Part shown: one piece after another, positions 46,321 to 56,145 of the stretch
How positions within the stretch are numbered: position 1 is the first letter of the stretch
How the letters are laid out: each line of letters starts with the position of its first letter
Notes under the pieces: generated by a model
Told to the model about the DNA's origin: nothing
Seen by the model: the letters and a program-made list of their open reading frames with translations, nothing else
Databases searched by the model: none
Translations under genes and position numbers: made by a program
Assembly: GCF_014202935.1 (NCBI RefSeq)
Contig: NZ_JACHHX010000014.1
Location: 1 to 64,000, forward strand
Length of the DNA stretch: 64,000 bases
Reading direction: 5' to 3'
Source of the DNA: Rehaibacterium terrae
GTDB lineage: Bacteria > Pseudomonadota > Gammaproteobacteria > Xanthomonadales > Xanthomonadaceae

Positions 46321-49300
46321 ATGCACATGATCTCCCGTCTTCCGCTCCTGCTGCTGGCCCTGTGTCTGCCGGTCGTGCCGGCGCTGGCGGCCGGCCCGTC
46401 CGGCATCCCTGCCCCGCTCGCTGGTGACATCGCACGCCTGGAGAGCCGGCTGGGCGAATCCCGGCTCGACGACGCCAGCCGCAGCAGCGTGGAGGCGCAG
46501 CTCGCCCAGGCGCGCGCCGACGATCGTGCCGCCGACGAAGCCCTGGCCGCGAGCGCCGCCCTGCAGGCGGAGGCCAGCCAGGCCGGCGACGAGCTGCCGC
46601 GACTGGAGGCGGCCCTGCGCCGTCCACTGCGTACCGTGCTGCGGGAATGGGAGGAACGCCTGCCGCCGCGCGAATCCCTCGACGCGCTGACCCGGCGGAT
46701 CGAGGAAACCCGCAGCCGCCTGGGCAGCCAGCGCGAATCGCTGAATGCGGCCAATGCCGCCCTCGACGCCCTGACCACCACCTCGCTCGCCCTGGCGGGC
46801 GAGCTTGCCGACCAGCGCCGCCTGGTCGAGGAGCGGCGCGATGCGGCCGACGCCGCCCGCGCCCTGGCACGCAGCAGCGACAGCCCAGTCGCCCAGGCAC
46901 GGGCGCTGGCGGCGGAGGCCGCCCTGCGCCTGGCGCTCGCCACCCTGCACCGGCTCGAAACCGAGCAGGAGACACTGCCCGCCCGGCAGCGCCTGTGGGA
47001 GGCCCGCCGGCGCGCTCGCGAGCGCGAGCTCAACCTGGCCGAACAGCAACTGGCCGTACTGCAGACGCGACTGGAAGAGCGCCGCGCCAGCCTCGCCGAG
47101 GCGCTGCGGCTGCGGCTGGAAGCCGAACGGCAGGAGTTCGCCGGCAGCTCGCCCGAGGCCGAGACGCTGGCGCGGGAGAACCAGGCCCTGGGCGAGCAGC
47201 TGCTGGCGCTGGAAAACGAACTGTTCGCCCAGCGCCGCGCCGCCGCCGCTTCGGCACGCGAGCTGCTGCAGGCCGAGGAGTCGCTGCGCAACACCCGCGC
47301 CCGCCTCGCCCTGGGCGGCAGCGACGAAGCCCTCGGCCTGCTGCTGCTCGGCGAGCGCCGGCGCCTGGCGGATCCGGCGCGCCTGCAGCGCCAGCTCGAC
47401 ACGGTGCGCCGCCGTTACGCCGCTGCCCGGCTCAGCCTGATCGACCTGGCCGAGCGCAGCAGCGAGCTGGACAACCTCGCCGAAGCGGTCGACCGCCGTC
47501 TCGCCGGTCACGAGGACGATGTGGCCGACGAGGATGTCATCGCGCAGCGACGCGAAGCCTACTACCGTCTGCTCGGCACCCGCGCCGAGCTGCTGCCGGA
47601 ACTGGTCGACACCACCCGCCAGCTGGCCGCCGTGCTGGGCGAACTCGAACGCACCCTGCAGGCGCAACTGGAAACGACCCGCACGCTCTCGACCATGCTC
47701 GACCGCCGCCTGCTGTGGGTACGCAGCCATGCGCCGGTCGACCCGGCCTGGCTGAGCCGCGTGCCGGCCGGCTGGGCCGACCTGTTCAAGCCCTCCCGCT
47801 ATCTCACCGCCCTGCGGCTGGGCGGCCGCGCCGCCCTGGAGCGCTGGCCGCAGACGCTCGTCCTGCTGTCCGCGCTGGCTCTCGGCCTGTGGCTGCGGCG
47901 TCGCCTGCCGGACGAGCTGGAGCGCTGCGCCCGCCCGCTGCGCAGCGTGCGCCAGGACGCCTACCGCCACACGCTGCGGGCCTTGCTGCTTACCCTGCTG
48001 GCAGCGACCCCGCTCGCCGTGCTGCTGGCCGGTGCCGGCTGGCTGTTCAGCGTCGCCGGCGAAGCCGGGCGCTTCAGCCATTCGCTGGGCCGCGCGCTGC
48101 TGCTGGCCGCCCCGACCGCCTACCTGTACTCGCTGCTCGGCCTGATGCTGCGCGAGCGCGGCCTGCTGCCCACGCACCTGCGCTGGTCCGCCGGCACCCT
48201 CGCCGCCCTGGCCTGGCTGCGGCCCTGGCTGCTGTGGGCATTGCTGCCGCTGCACCTGTTGGTGAATCTGGCCTTCCTGCGCAACGTCGATCCGGCCCTG
48301 GAAACCGCCGGGCGCATGATGCTCGCCGGCCTCGCCCTGATCTACGCCTGGCTGGCCTGGCGGCTGCTCGCTCCCGACGGCCTGTGGCCGGGACGGCGCG
48401 GCGCGGACAGCCTGCTGCGGCGCGTCCTGCGCGGGCTGCTGCCGGCCGGCCTGGTGGCGCTGGCGCTGCTGGCCCTGGCCGGCTACCTGCTGACCGCCGG
48501 CGTGCTGCTGCGCAATCTCTGGCTCAGCTTCCTGCTCGTGCTCGCGGTGGCGCTGCTGCACGGACTGGTGTCACGCTGGCTGCTGCTGGGCGAACGCCGC
48601 CTGGCGCTGCGCCGCTACGAAGCCCGCCGGGAAGCGGAGAACGAGGCCGGTGAGGAACACCCCGCCGATACCGGCGAAGCGCTGCCGGAGGTGGAGCCGG
48701 AGGAGATCAATCTGCACAGCGTGAACACCCAGACCCGCCGCCTGCAGCGCGCCTTCACCCTCAGCCTGCTGGCGGCCGCCCTGGTCTGGGCGTGGATCGA
48801 CACCCTGCCCGCCATCAGCCGGCTCGACGAGCTGGCGCTCTGGCACATCGCCGACGTCGACGCCGAAGGCCGTCCGGTGCGCCTGGCCGTGAGCCTGCAG
48901 GACCTGCTGTTCGGCGCGCTGGTACTGGCGCTGACCTTCGTCGCCGCACGCAACCTGCCCGGCCTGGTCGAGATCGGCCTGCTGTCGAAGATCCAGGTCG
49001 ATGCGCCGACCCGCTATGCGATCACCAGCGTCAGCCGCTACCTGATCGTCATCGTCGGCCTGCTCACCGGCCTGTCCCTGTTCGGCGTGCGCTGGAGCCA
49101 GCTGCAGTGGATGGCCGCGGCGCTGACCGTGGGCCTGGGCTTCGGCCTGCAGGAGATCTTCGCCAACTTCGTCTCCGGCCTGATCCTGCTGTTCGAGCGG
49201 CCGTTCCGGGTCGGCGACATCATCACCATCGGCGACCTCACCGGCACCGTCACCCGCATCCGCACCCGCGCCACCACCCTGGTGGACTTCGACAACAAGG

Positions 49301-49698
49301 AGATCGTCGTCCCCAACAAGACCTTCATCACCGGCCAGCTGGTCAACTGGACGCTCAGCGACACCCGCACCCGCATCATCGTCAAGGTCGGCGTGGCCTA
49401 CGGCAGCGACCCGGCACTGGTGCACCGGCTGCTGATGCAGGCCGCCGAAGAGCATCCGAAAGTGCTGGCCGAGCCGGCGCCGCGCAGCTGGTTCATGGCC
49501 TTCGGCGCCAGCGCGCTGGAGTTCGAGCTGCGGGTGTTCGTGAGCGAGATCGCCGACCGCCTGCGCACCCTCAACGACCTCAACAGCCGGATCGCCGAGC
49601 TGTTCGCCGAACACGGCATCGAGATCGCCTTCCCGCAGCTGGACATCCACGTCCGCGACCTGCCGCCGCGGGCGGACGAGGCGCCGGCGGGAGGCTGA
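46321..49698 (+). CDS. MscK/KefA-type mechanosensitive channel
   Basis: A 1125-residue inner-membrane channel. Signal peptide (MISRLPLLLLALCLPVVPALA), then a long periplasmic coiled-coil region (about 40-490), a series of transmembrane helices (about 515-860) and a C-terminal MscS domain. The pore-lining helix and following segment read AALTVGLGFGLQEIFANFVS, then LILLFERPFRVGDIITIGDL and the beta domain PNKTFITGQLVNWTLSD. Size and layout match MscK/MscM rather than small MscS. It releases solutes under low osmolarity; MscK is potassium-modulated in E. coli. ATG 46321 has AGAGG four bases upstream. Confidence 0.92.
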   Translation: MHMISRLPLLLLALCLPVVPALAAGPSGIPAPLAGDIARLESRLGESRLDDASRSSVEAQLAQARADDRAADEALAASAALQAEASQAGDELPRLEAALRRPLRTVLREWEERLPPRESLDALTRRIEETRSRLGSQRESLNAANAALDALTTTSLALAGELADQRRLVEERRDAADAARALARSSDSPVAQARALAAEAALRLALATLHRLETEQETLPARQRLWEARRRARERELNLAEQQLAVLQTRLEERRASLAEALRLRLEAERQEFAGSSPEAETLARENQALGEQLLALENELFAQRRAAAASARELLQAEESLRNTRARLALGGSDEALGLLLLGERRRLADPARLQRQLDTVRRRYAAARLSLIDLAERSSELDNLAEAVDRRLAGHEDDVADEDVIAQRREAYYRLLGTRAELLPELVDTTRQLAAVLGELERTLQAQLETTRTLSTMLDRRLLWVRSHAPVDPAWLSRVPAGWADLFKPSRYLTALRLGGRAALERWPQTLVLLSALALGLWLRRRLPDELERCARPLRSVRQDAYRHTLRALLLTLLAATPLAVLLAGAGWLFSVAGEAGRFSHSLGRALLLAAPTAYLYSLLGLMLRERGLLPTHLRWSAGTLAALAWLRPWLLWALLPLHLLVNLAFLRNVDPALETAGRMMLAGLALIYAWLAWRLLAPDGLWPGRRGADSLLRRVLRGLLPAGLVALALLALAGYLLTAGVLLRNLWLSFLLVLAVALLHGLVSRWLLLGERRLALRRYEARREAENEAGEEHPADTGEALPEVEPEEINLHSVNTQTRRLQRAFTLSLLAAALVWAWIDTLPAISRLDELALWHIADVDAEGRPVRLAVSLQDLLFGALVLALTFVAARNLPGLVEIGLLSKIQVDAPTRYAITSVSRYLIVIVGLLTGLSLFGVRWSQLQWMAAALTVGLGFGLQEIFANFVSGLILLFERPFRVGDIITIGDLTGTVTRIRTRATTLVDFDNKEIVVPNKTFITGQLVNWTLSDTRTRIIVKVGVAYGSDPALVHRLLMQAAEEHPKVLAEPAPRSWFMAFGASALEFELRVFVSEIADRLRTLNDLNSRIAELFAEHGIEIAFPQLDIHVRDLPPRADEAPAGG

Positions 49699-49715
49699 AT
49701 GTGTAGCGCGTGGAA

Positions 49716-49818
49716 AGCACGCACGGAGAAAGGCGGGAGACAGACAGAGGACACGGAAGGCCTATGAACCAAGAATTCTCCGTGTACTCCCCTTTTCTCC
49801 GCTCTGCTCCGTGCGTGT
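49716..49818. repeat. interspersed C+T-rich repeat element, copy B
   Basis: About 103 bases between the convergent channel and nucleoside hydrolase genes. It starts AGCACGCACGGAGAA (49716-49730) and ends TTTTCTCCGC (49793-49802) with CTCCGTGCGTG (49807-49817), forming an inverted repeat that could act as a terminator for both genes. Same family as 24688-24843 and 59106-59214. Confidence 0.7.
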
Positions 49819-49843
49819 CGTTGCTGTTGCCGTTGTCCGGCCC

Positions 49844-50773
49844 TCAGCCCGCTCCCAACGCCCGCCGCACCTGCGCCTCGAAGCGGGACTGGTCGTAACG
49901 CAGCAGGATGCGGGCATTGGGCGGATGGCCGTGGCGGCGATCCCAGTCGACCACGGTGGCGCCACGGCTGAGCCGGCCTTCCAGCTCCACGTGCACGCGA
50001 CGCTCCTCGCATTCGAGCGCCCCGGCCGGGTCCAGCGCCTGCGCCATCGCCAACGCATCGGCCGCCAGCCATTGCGTGCCACGGCGATCGGACGACCAGT
50101 CGCGGTTCTGACGCGAAATCGCGGCATAGAAGCGCGCCCGTCGGTCGCCCGCCGTCAGCCAGCGCCCGAACTCGGCTTGCGACAGACCATGCCGCAGCAC
50201 CGCCTCCCAGTCGACCAGATCGAAGTGCGCGAAGCTCTCGAACACGATGTGCGCCGCCTCGGGATCGAAGCCGATGTTGAACTCGGCCGGAATGCTGGTG
50301 TTGCCGCGTCCGGTGACCGCGCCCCCCATCACCACCAGCCGGGCGATGCGCGAGGGCAGCGCCGGGTCGAGTCGCAGCGCCAGCGCGAGATTGGTCAGCG
50401 GCCCGAGCGTGACCAGCCGCAGCCGGCCGGCGTGCTCGTGGCTCAGACGGACGATCGCCAGCGCCGCATGCTCGGCCTCGGCACGGCGCGTGGCCGGCAG
50501 GTAGCCGGTGTCGCCGAAACCATCGCGGCCGTGCACATAGGCGGCATCGGCAGCGGCATGCACCAGCGGCACCGGGCAGCCGGCGAACACCGGCACCTCG
50601 ACAGCGGCCACTTCGCACAACTTGAGCGCGTTGGCGACGGTGTGCGCCAGGCCGACGTTGCCGGCGGCGATGCTCAGCCCGACCACCTCGTGCGCCGGAT
50701 CGGCGAAGGCCATCAGCAGCGCCAGCGCGTCGTCCACGCCGGGGTCGGTGTCGATCAGCAGGGGGATTTTCAT
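49844..50773 (-). CDS. inosine/uridine-preferring nucleoside hydrolase family protein
   Basis: A 309-residue calcium-dependent ribohydrolase that splits nucleosides into base and ribose. The signature DTDPGVDDALAL (8-19) holds the metal-binding aspartates, and EFNIGFDPEAAHIVF carries the substrate-binding asparagine and the third aspartate. GGAVTGRGNTSIPAEFN is also conserved. No signal peptide. Purine or pyrimidine preference cannot be told. It follows recG by 88 bases, a gap filled by G-rich heptads. Confidence 0.9.
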   Translation of the reverse strand: MKIPLLIDTDPGVDDALALLMAFADPAHEVVGLSIAAGNVGLAHTVANALKLCEVAAVEVPVFAGCPVPLVHAAADAAYVHGRDGFGDTGYLPATRRAEAEHAALAIVRLSHEHAGRLRLVTLGPLTNLALALRLDPALPSRIARLVVMGGAVTGRGNTSIPAEFNIGFDPEAAHIVFESFAHFDLVDWEAVLRHGLSQAEFGRWLTAGDRRARFYAAISRQNRDWSSDRRGTQWLAADALAMAQALDPAGALECEERRVHVELEGRLSRGATVVDWDRRHGHPPNARILLRYDQSRFEAQVRRALGAG

Positions 50774-50776
50774 TCC

Positions 50777-50835
50777 GGGAATCGGGAGTCGGGAGTCGGG
50801 AGTCGGGAGTCGGGAGTCGGGAGTCGGGAGTCGGG
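50777..50835. repeat. GGGAGTC heptad tandem array
   Basis: One GGGAATC followed by seven GGGAGTC units and a last GGG: nine G-triplets spaced exactly seven bases apart on the plus strand, between recG and the nucleoside hydrolase start. Such arrays can fold as G-quadruplexes. Similar heptads occur at several other gaps in the window. Confidence 0.9.
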
Positions 50836-50861
50836 CAGAGCGTACTCCAGTCACCACACCG

Positions 50862-52976
50862 TCACGCGCCCGCGTACTCGGCGGCGTGGCCGACCCAGCG
50901 TTTCACCAGCGCCTCGGCCAGGGCCGGCGCCTCGGCCAGCAGCCGGTCGGCGCTGTCGCGCACTTGCGGCAGCAGGCCGGCGTCGCGCGACAGGTCGGCG
51001 ACGCGGAACTGCGCCAGGCCGGTCTGGCGGGTGCCGAGCAGCTCGCCGGGGCCGCGAAGTTCCAGATCCTTTTCGGCGATGATGAAGCCGTCGGTGGTCC
51101 GGCGCATGGTTTCGATGCGCGCCCGCGCCATCGCCGACAGCGGTGGCTGGTAGAGCAGCACGCAGGTCGATGCGGCGGCGCCGCGGCCGACGCGGCCACG
51201 CAGCTGATGCAGCTGCGCCAGCCCCAGCCGCTCGGCGTTCTCGATCAGCATCAGCGAGGCATTGGGCACATCCACGCCGACCTCGATCACGGTGGTGGCG
51301 ACCAGCAACTGGATCGCGCCGTCCTTGAAGGCACGCATGGCGTCCTGCTTCTCCCTTGCCTTCATCCGGCCGTGCACGAGACCGACACGCAGGCCGGGCA
51401 ACTGCTGCGACAGCGACTCGTAGGTGCTCTGCGCGGCCTGCGCGGCGACCTCCTCGCTGTCCTCGATCAGGGTGCAGACCCAGTAGGCCTGCCGCCCTTC
51501 GGCGCAGGCGGCGCGGATGCGCTCGATCACCTCCGGCCGGCGCTCGGCGCTGACCGCCACGGTCTGCACCGGGGTACGGCCGGGCGGCAGCTCATCGATC
51601 ACCGACACGTCGAGGTCGGCATAGGCGGTCATCGCCAGCGTGCGCGGTATCGGCGTGGCGGTCATCACCAGCTGGTGCGGCACGTGCGCGCCGCTGCGCC
51701 CCTTGTCGCGCAGGGCCAGGCGCTGGTGCACGCCGAAGCGGTGCTGCTCGTCGACGATGCACAAGGCCAGATCGTCGAAGGCCACCGCCTCCTGCATCAG
51801 GGCATGGGTGCCGACCACCACCTGCGCGGCGCCCGAGGCGATGTCGGCCAGCACCGCCTGCCGCGCCTTGCCGCCGACTTTGCCGGCCAGCCAGGCCACG
51901 CGCACGCCGAGCGGCTCCAGCCAGGCGCGGAAGTGGTTGAGGTGCTGTTCGGCCAGCAGCTCGGTCGGCGCCATCAAGGCGACCTGGCGACCGGCCTCGA
52001 CCGCCAGCAGCGCGGCCAGGGCGGCGACCACGGTCTTGCCGCTGCCGACATCGCCCTGCACCAGCCGCAGCATCGGCTCGGCGCGCGCCAGGTCGGCGCG
52101 CACTTCGGCGAACACCCGCTGCTGCGCGCGGGTCAGTGCGAACGGCAGCGCTTCGCGCAGGCGCTTGGCCAGTGCGCCCTTCACACGGATCGGCTCGGCA
52201 CCATGGCGCTGCAGCGCGACACGCTGACGACGCAGGCTGAGGTGGTGGGCCAGCAGCTCCTCCAGCGCCAGCCGCCGCTGCGCCGGATGCAGGCCGAGCG
52301 CGAGCTGCGCGAGATCGGCGCCCGGGGGCGGCCGATGCACCGCCAGCAGCGCCTCGCGCAAGGTCGGCAGGGACAATGCATCGCGCAGCGCGTCGGGCAG
52401 CAGCTCCAGCTCGGGCGCCGGCGGCAGTCGCTTGAGGGCTTCGTCGATCAGGCGCCGGATCAGCGCCGGGCCGACACCCTCGACCGCCGGGTAGACCGGA
52501 TCGAGGCAATCGCGCAGTTCGCCATCGTCCTCGTCGGACAGCAGGCGATAACTGGGGTGCACCATTTCCAGCCCGTGGCTGCCGGGCCGCGCCTGGCCGT
52601 AGGCACGGATACGCCGGCCGGGCGCGAACTGCGCCGCCTGCGCGGAGCGAAAGTGGAAGAAGCGCAGCACCAGCGTCGCCCGCGAGTCGTCGCCGATCGC
52701 CACTCGCAGCGTCGGCCGGTAGCGGAAGCCGCGCTCGACGGCTTCCACCCGACCCTCGACCTGCGCGGTTTCGCCTGGCCTGAGTTCGCGGATCGGTGTG
52801 AGCCGGGTGCGGTCCTCGTAGCGCAACGGCAGATGCAGCCACAGATCCTGCAGCGTGCGCAGGCCGCGCGCGGCGAGCCGCTCGGCAACACGCGGGCCGG
52901 CGCCGGGCAACGTCGCCACCGGCGCCTCGCCAGCGGCGAGCGTGGTCTCGGGCCGGCCGCGGGCTGCGCGGTTCAC
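50862..52976 (-). CDS. recG: ATP-dependent DNA helicase RecG
   Basis: A 704-residue branch-migration helicase acting on stalled forks and Holliday junctions. N-terminal wedge/OB domain (VEAVERGFRYRPTLRVAIGD), then helicase motifs: Walker A GDVGSGKTVVA (308-318), DEQH (409-412), motif III VMTATPIPRTLAM, and C-terminal QLHQLRGRVGRG and TTDGFIIAEKDLELRGPGE. Length fits RecG. First gene of the cluster's second half, sixteen bases after ridA. Confidence 0.96.
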   Translation of the reverse strand: MNRAARGRPETTLAAGEAPVATLPGAGPRVAERLAARGLRTLQDLWLHLPLRYEDRTRLTPIRELRPGETAQVEGRVEAVERGFRYRPTLRVAIGDDSRATLVLRFFHFRSAQAAQFAPGRRIRAYGQARPGSHGLEMVHPSYRLLSDEDDGELRDCLDPVYPAVEGVGPALIRRLIDEALKRLPPAPELELLPDALRDALSLPTLREALLAVHRPPPGADLAQLALGLHPAQRRLALEELLAHHLSLRRQRVALQRHGAEPIRVKGALAKRLREALPFALTRAQQRVFAEVRADLARAEPMLRLVQGDVGSGKTVVAALAALLAVEAGRQVALMAPTELLAEQHLNHFRAWLEPLGVRVAWLAGKVGGKARQAVLADIASGAAQVVVGTHALMQEAVAFDDLALCIVDEQHRFGVHQRLALRDKGRSGAHVPHQLVMTATPIPRTLAMTAYADLDVSVIDELPPGRTPVQTVAVSAERRPEVIERIRAACAEGRQAYWVCTLIEDSEEVAAQAAQSTYESLSQQLPGLRVGLVHGRMKAREKQDAMRAFKDGAIQLLVATTVIEVGVDVPNASLMLIENAERLGLAQLHQLRGRVGRGAAASTCVLLYQPPLSAMARARIETMRRTTDGFIIAEKDLELRGPGELLGTRQTGLAQFRVADLSRDAGLLPQVRDSADRLLAEAPALAEALVKRWVGHAAEYAGA

Positions 52977-52991
52977 GCCGCGATGCGTCCG

Positions 52992-53375
52992 TCAGTCGAG
53001 CACGGCAATGGCGTCCACTTCCACCTGCGCGCCCCTGGGCAGCGCGGCGACGCCGATGGTCGAGCGCGCCGGATATGGCTCACTGAAATACTCCGCCATC
53101 ACCGCATTGACGGCGGCGAAGTTGCCCAGGTCGGTGAGGTAGATGCCGACGCGCACCACCTGCGACAGCGAGCCGCCGGCCGCCTCGCAGACCGCCTTGA
53201 GGTTGTCGAACACGCGCCGTGCCTGGGTGGCGATGTCGCCCTCGACCAGTGCCATCGTCGCCGGGTCGAGCGGAATCTGGCCAGAGAAGTAGAGCGTGTT
53301 GCCGCAGCGCACGGCCTGCGAATAGGGGCCGATGGCGGCGGGGGCGTGCTCGGTGCTGACGGGTTGGCGGGACAT
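52992..53375 (-). CDS. ridA: RidA family enamine/imine deaminase
   Basis: A 127-residue trimeric enzyme that hydrolyses reactive 2-aminoacrylate and related enamines. Signature [20 protein letters not shown] with substrate-binding R104 and the N-terminal [20 protein letters not shown]. Located between spoT and recG, its usual position in this group. Confidence 0.95.
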   Translation of the reverse strand: MSRQPVSTEHAPAAIGPYSQAVRCGNTLYFSGQIPLDPATMALVEGDIATQARRVFDNLKAVCEAAGGSLSQVVRVGIYLTDLGNFAAVNAVMAEYFSEPYPARSTIGVAALPRGAQVEVDAIAVLD

Positions 53376-53457
53376 GGGGCGCTTCCGGACGGGCAGGCCT
53401 CGGATTCTATCGGCGCGCCCGCGGTTCGGAAATCGGCCGGCGACTGCGCCACCTCAA

Positions 53458-53478
53458 CCGGAAACCGGAAACCGGAAA
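53458..53478. repeat. CCGGAAA heptad triplet
   Basis: Three consecutive CCGGAAA units in the 164-base gap between ridA and spoT. Unlike the GGG heptads it is not a quadruplex sequence, but it has the same seven-base period. Confidence 0.7.
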
Positions 53479-53539
53479 GGTGTACGGAATGCCGCTCCTG
53501 CTCTCCTGCTACCGGCTACCCGCGTTTGAGTCGGCCTCC

Positions 53540-55699
53540 CTACAGCCGCTGCACCCCATGCACCACGCCCAGCCGGCGCACCCGGCGGATCACGTCGGCC
53601 AGGTGCTTGCGATGACGCACCTCGATGGCGAAGTCGAGCACCGCCACGGTGAGGTCGCGCTCCCGGTACTCGACGCTGTCGATGTTGGAATTGGCCGCCG
53701 CGACCGCCGCCGCCACCTGCGCCAGCACGCCGGGCTTGTTGTCGACCTCGATGCGCAGGCCGGCGCGGTAGTCGCCCTCGACGTTGCGGTCCCAGTCGAT
53801 CGGCACCCAGCGCTCGGGCGACTTGCGGTACTCGGGCACGTTGCGGCATTCCAGACGGTGCACCACCACGCCCTTGCCGGCGGTGAGATAGCCCATGATC
53901 TCGTCGCCTGGAATCGGATGGCAGCAGGCGGCGAACGTGAGCACGCCGCGCTCGGCGCCGGTGATCGAGATCTTCTCCCCGGCGGCCGGCATCGGTTCCG
54001 GCGACGGCAGCTCGCCCTGGACGCGGGTGAGCGCCTGCGCCACCTGTGCAGGCATGCGGTTGCCGAGCGCGATATCGGCGAGCAGATCTTCCAGCCGGCG
54101 GTAACGCTGCTCGGCGAGGTACTGCTCGATGTGCTCCGACGGCACCCGGTCGAGCGAGCTGTCGAGCGCCTCCAGCGCGCGGTCGAGCATGCGGTGACCG
54201 AGCTCGACCGCGTCTTCGTGCTCCAGCCGCTTGAGGTGGTGGCGGATCGCGGTGCGCGCCTTGCTGGACACCACGTAGTCCAGCCACTGCGGGCTCGGCG
54301 CGGCCGACGGCGCGGTGATCACCTCCACCGTCTGGCCGGACACGAGCTTGCTGCGCAGCGGCACCAGCTTGCGGTCCACGCGCGCGGCGACGGCATGGTT
54401 GCCGACATCGGTGTGCACCGCGTAGGCGAAGTCGAGTACGGTGGCGTTGCGCGGCAGGGCGAGGATGTCGCCCTGCGGGGTGAACAGGTAGACCTCGTCG
54501 GGGAACAGGTCGACCTTGACGTTCTCAAGGAATTCCAGCGAGGAGCCGGCCACCTGCTGGGATTCGAGCAGGTTGCGCACCCAGTCGTGGGCGCGGCTCT
54601 GCGCGCTGTTGCTGCCGGCTTCGCCGGACTTGTAGGCCCAGTGCGCGGCGATGCCGCGCTCGGCGATCAGATCCATCTCCTCGGTCCGGATCTGCACCTC
54701 GATCGGCGAACCGTAAGGCCCGAACAGCACCGTGTGCAGGCTCTGGTAGCCGTTGGCCTTGGGAATGGCGATGAAGTCGCGGAAACGCGCATCCAGCGGC
54801 TTGTACAGCGAATGCACCGCGCCGAGCGCGTGATAGCACTGCATCACGTTCTGCACCACGATGCGGAAGCCGAACACGTCCATCACCTGGTCGAGCGTCT
54901 TCTGCTCGGTGCGCATCTTGGTGTAGATGCTCCAAGGCGTCTTGACGCGCCCGACCAGCCGGTGCGGCAGACCTTCCTGTGCCAGTTTCTGCGCCAGTTG
55001 CGCCTCGATCTTGCTCATCGCCTCGCGGCGCACCACCGGCTGCGCCTGGATGCGCTTTTTCAGGACCGCATGGCGGCACGGATAGAGCGCGCGGAAACCG
55101 AGATCCTGCAGCTCGCTCTTGATCCGGTTCATGCCCAGCCGCTGGGCGATCGGGGCGTAGATCTCCAGCGTCTCGCGGGCGATGCGGCGGCGCGCCTCGT
55201 CGGCCATCGCGTCGAGCGTGCGCATGTTGTGCAACCGGTCGGCGAGCTTGATGAGGATCACGCGCAGGTCGCGCGCCATCGCCAGCAGCATCTTGCGGAA
55301 ACTCTCCGCGGCGGCTTCCTGGCGGCTGCCGAAGCGCAGCTTGTCGAGCTTGGTGACGCCGTCGACCAGGTCGGCCACGGTTTCGCCGAACTCCGCGGCG
55401 ATGGCGCTGCGCGGCAAGGGGGTGTCCTCCAGCGCGTCGTGGAGGATGGCGGCGCAGAGCGTTTCCCAGTCGAGTCTCAGGTCGGCGAGGATGCCGGCCA
55501 CGGCCACCGGGTGGGTGATGTAGGGCTCGCCGGACTTGCGGGTCTGGCCGGCATGCGCCTCGGCGCCTAGCCGGTAGGCGCGGCGCACCTTGCCGATCTG
55601 CTCGGCGTCAAGGTAGTCGGCCAGCTTGCGCTCGAGCGCGACGACGTCCTGCGGCAGGACGTCGCTACAGCCACTGGGTGCGGACTCGGCGGAAGGCAT
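53540..55699 (-). CDS. spoT: bifunctional (p)ppGpp synthetase/hydrolase SpoT
   Basis: A 719-residue stringent-response enzyme. The N-terminal HD hydrolase is intact (H63 in ITHPVAVAG, then ILHDALEDT with H87/D88, and KLADRLHNMRTL). The synthetase domain covers about 230-360 (MDVFGFRIVVQNVMQCYHAL and ANGYQSLHTVLFGP). A TGS domain follows (VYLFTPQGDILALPRNATVL), then a helical region and a C-terminal ACT domain. The intact HD site argues for SpoT or Rel rather than RelA. It sits directly after rpoZ (52-base gap), its usual neighbour. Confidence 0.96.
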   Translation of the reverse strand: MPSAESAPSGCSDVLPQDVVALERKLADYLDAEQIGKVRRAYRLGAEAHAGQTRKSGEPYITHPVAVAGILADLRLDWETLCAAILHDALEDTPLPRSAIAAEFGETVADLVDGVTKLDKLRFGSRQEAAAESFRKMLLAMARDLRVILIKLADRLHNMRTLDAMADEARRRIARETLEIYAPIAQRLGMNRIKSELQDLGFRALYPCRHAVLKKRIQAQPVVRREAMSKIEAQLAQKLAQEGLPHRLVGRVKTPWSIYTKMRTEQKTLDQVMDVFGFRIVVQNVMQCYHALGAVHSLYKPLDARFRDFIAIPKANGYQSLHTVLFGPYGSPIEVQIRTEEMDLIAERGIAAHWAYKSGEAGSNSAQSRAHDWVRNLLESQQVAGSSLEFLENVKVDLFPDEVYLFTPQGDILALPRNATVLDFAYAVHTDVGNHAVAARVDRKLVPLRSKLVSGQTVEVITAPSAAPSPQWLDYVVSSKARTAIRHHLKRLEHEDAVELGHRMLDRALEALDSSLDRVPSEHIEQYLAEQRYRRLEDLLADIALGNRMPAQVAQALTRVQGELPSPEPMPAAGEKISITGAERGVLTFAACCHPIPGDEIMGYLTAGKGVVVHRLECRNVPEYRKSPERWVPIDWDRNVEGDYRAGLRIEVDNKPGVLAQVAAAVAAANSNIDSVEYRERDLTVAVLDFAIEVRHRKHLADVIRRVRRLGVVHGVQRL

Positions 55700-55751
55700 G
55701 CAGGCAGCCTACGCGGGGCTGCCACAGCGGGCAACGGGCCCGGACGGGCGC

Positions 55752-56048
55752 TTACAGGTCGTCACCGCCCTTGTCGTCGTCGACCACCTCGGCGGCGGCC
55801 CACTCCATCGCCTCGCGCTCGGCGCGCTCGCGCTCGGCCTTCTCGACCGCGTCGATCAGGGCCTGATCGACCGTGCGGGCGGCGATCTCGCGCAGGGCAA
55901 GGACGGTCGGCTTGTCGTCGGCCTCGCTGTTGTCGAGGGTGGGCTCGGCCCCCTTGGACAGCTGCCGGGCGCGCTTGGACGCCATCAGGACCAGCTCGAA
56001 GCGGTTGTCCACCACTTGCAGGCAGTCTTCAACGGTGATGCGGGCCAT
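55752..56048 (-). CDS. rpoZ: RNA polymerase omega subunit
   Basis: A 98-residue subunit that helps assemble RNA polymerase. It starts [20 protein letters not shown] and has [10 protein letters not shown] and [15 protein letters not shown], the family's conserved core. GGAGAG precedes the ATG at 56048. The acidic C-terminal tail ([11 protein letters not shown]) is typical. It lies between gmk and spoT as in most gammaproteobacteria. Confidence 0.97.
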   Translation of the reverse strand: MARITVEDCLQVVDNRFELVLMASKRARQLSKGAEPTLDNSEADDKPTVLALREIAARTVDQALIDAVEKAERERAEREAMEWAAAEVVDDDKGGDDL

Positions 56049-56145
56049 GGGCTCTCCAGCCTGTAGATCGATCAGCGGAACCGCGCATTGTACGCGGGAC
56101 ACCCACGGCACTGCAAACCGGGCCGGCCACCCCCGCCGCCCGGCC

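Noticed and set aside
50777-50835. CRISPR-like tandem array
   Set aside because: Seven-base direct units with no spacers; it is a simple heptad satellite.
50774-50857. N-terminal extension of the nucleoside hydrolase reading through the heptads
   Set aside because: It would give a repetitive proline-rich leader; the ATG at 50773 begins the conserved MKIPLLIDTDPG motif.
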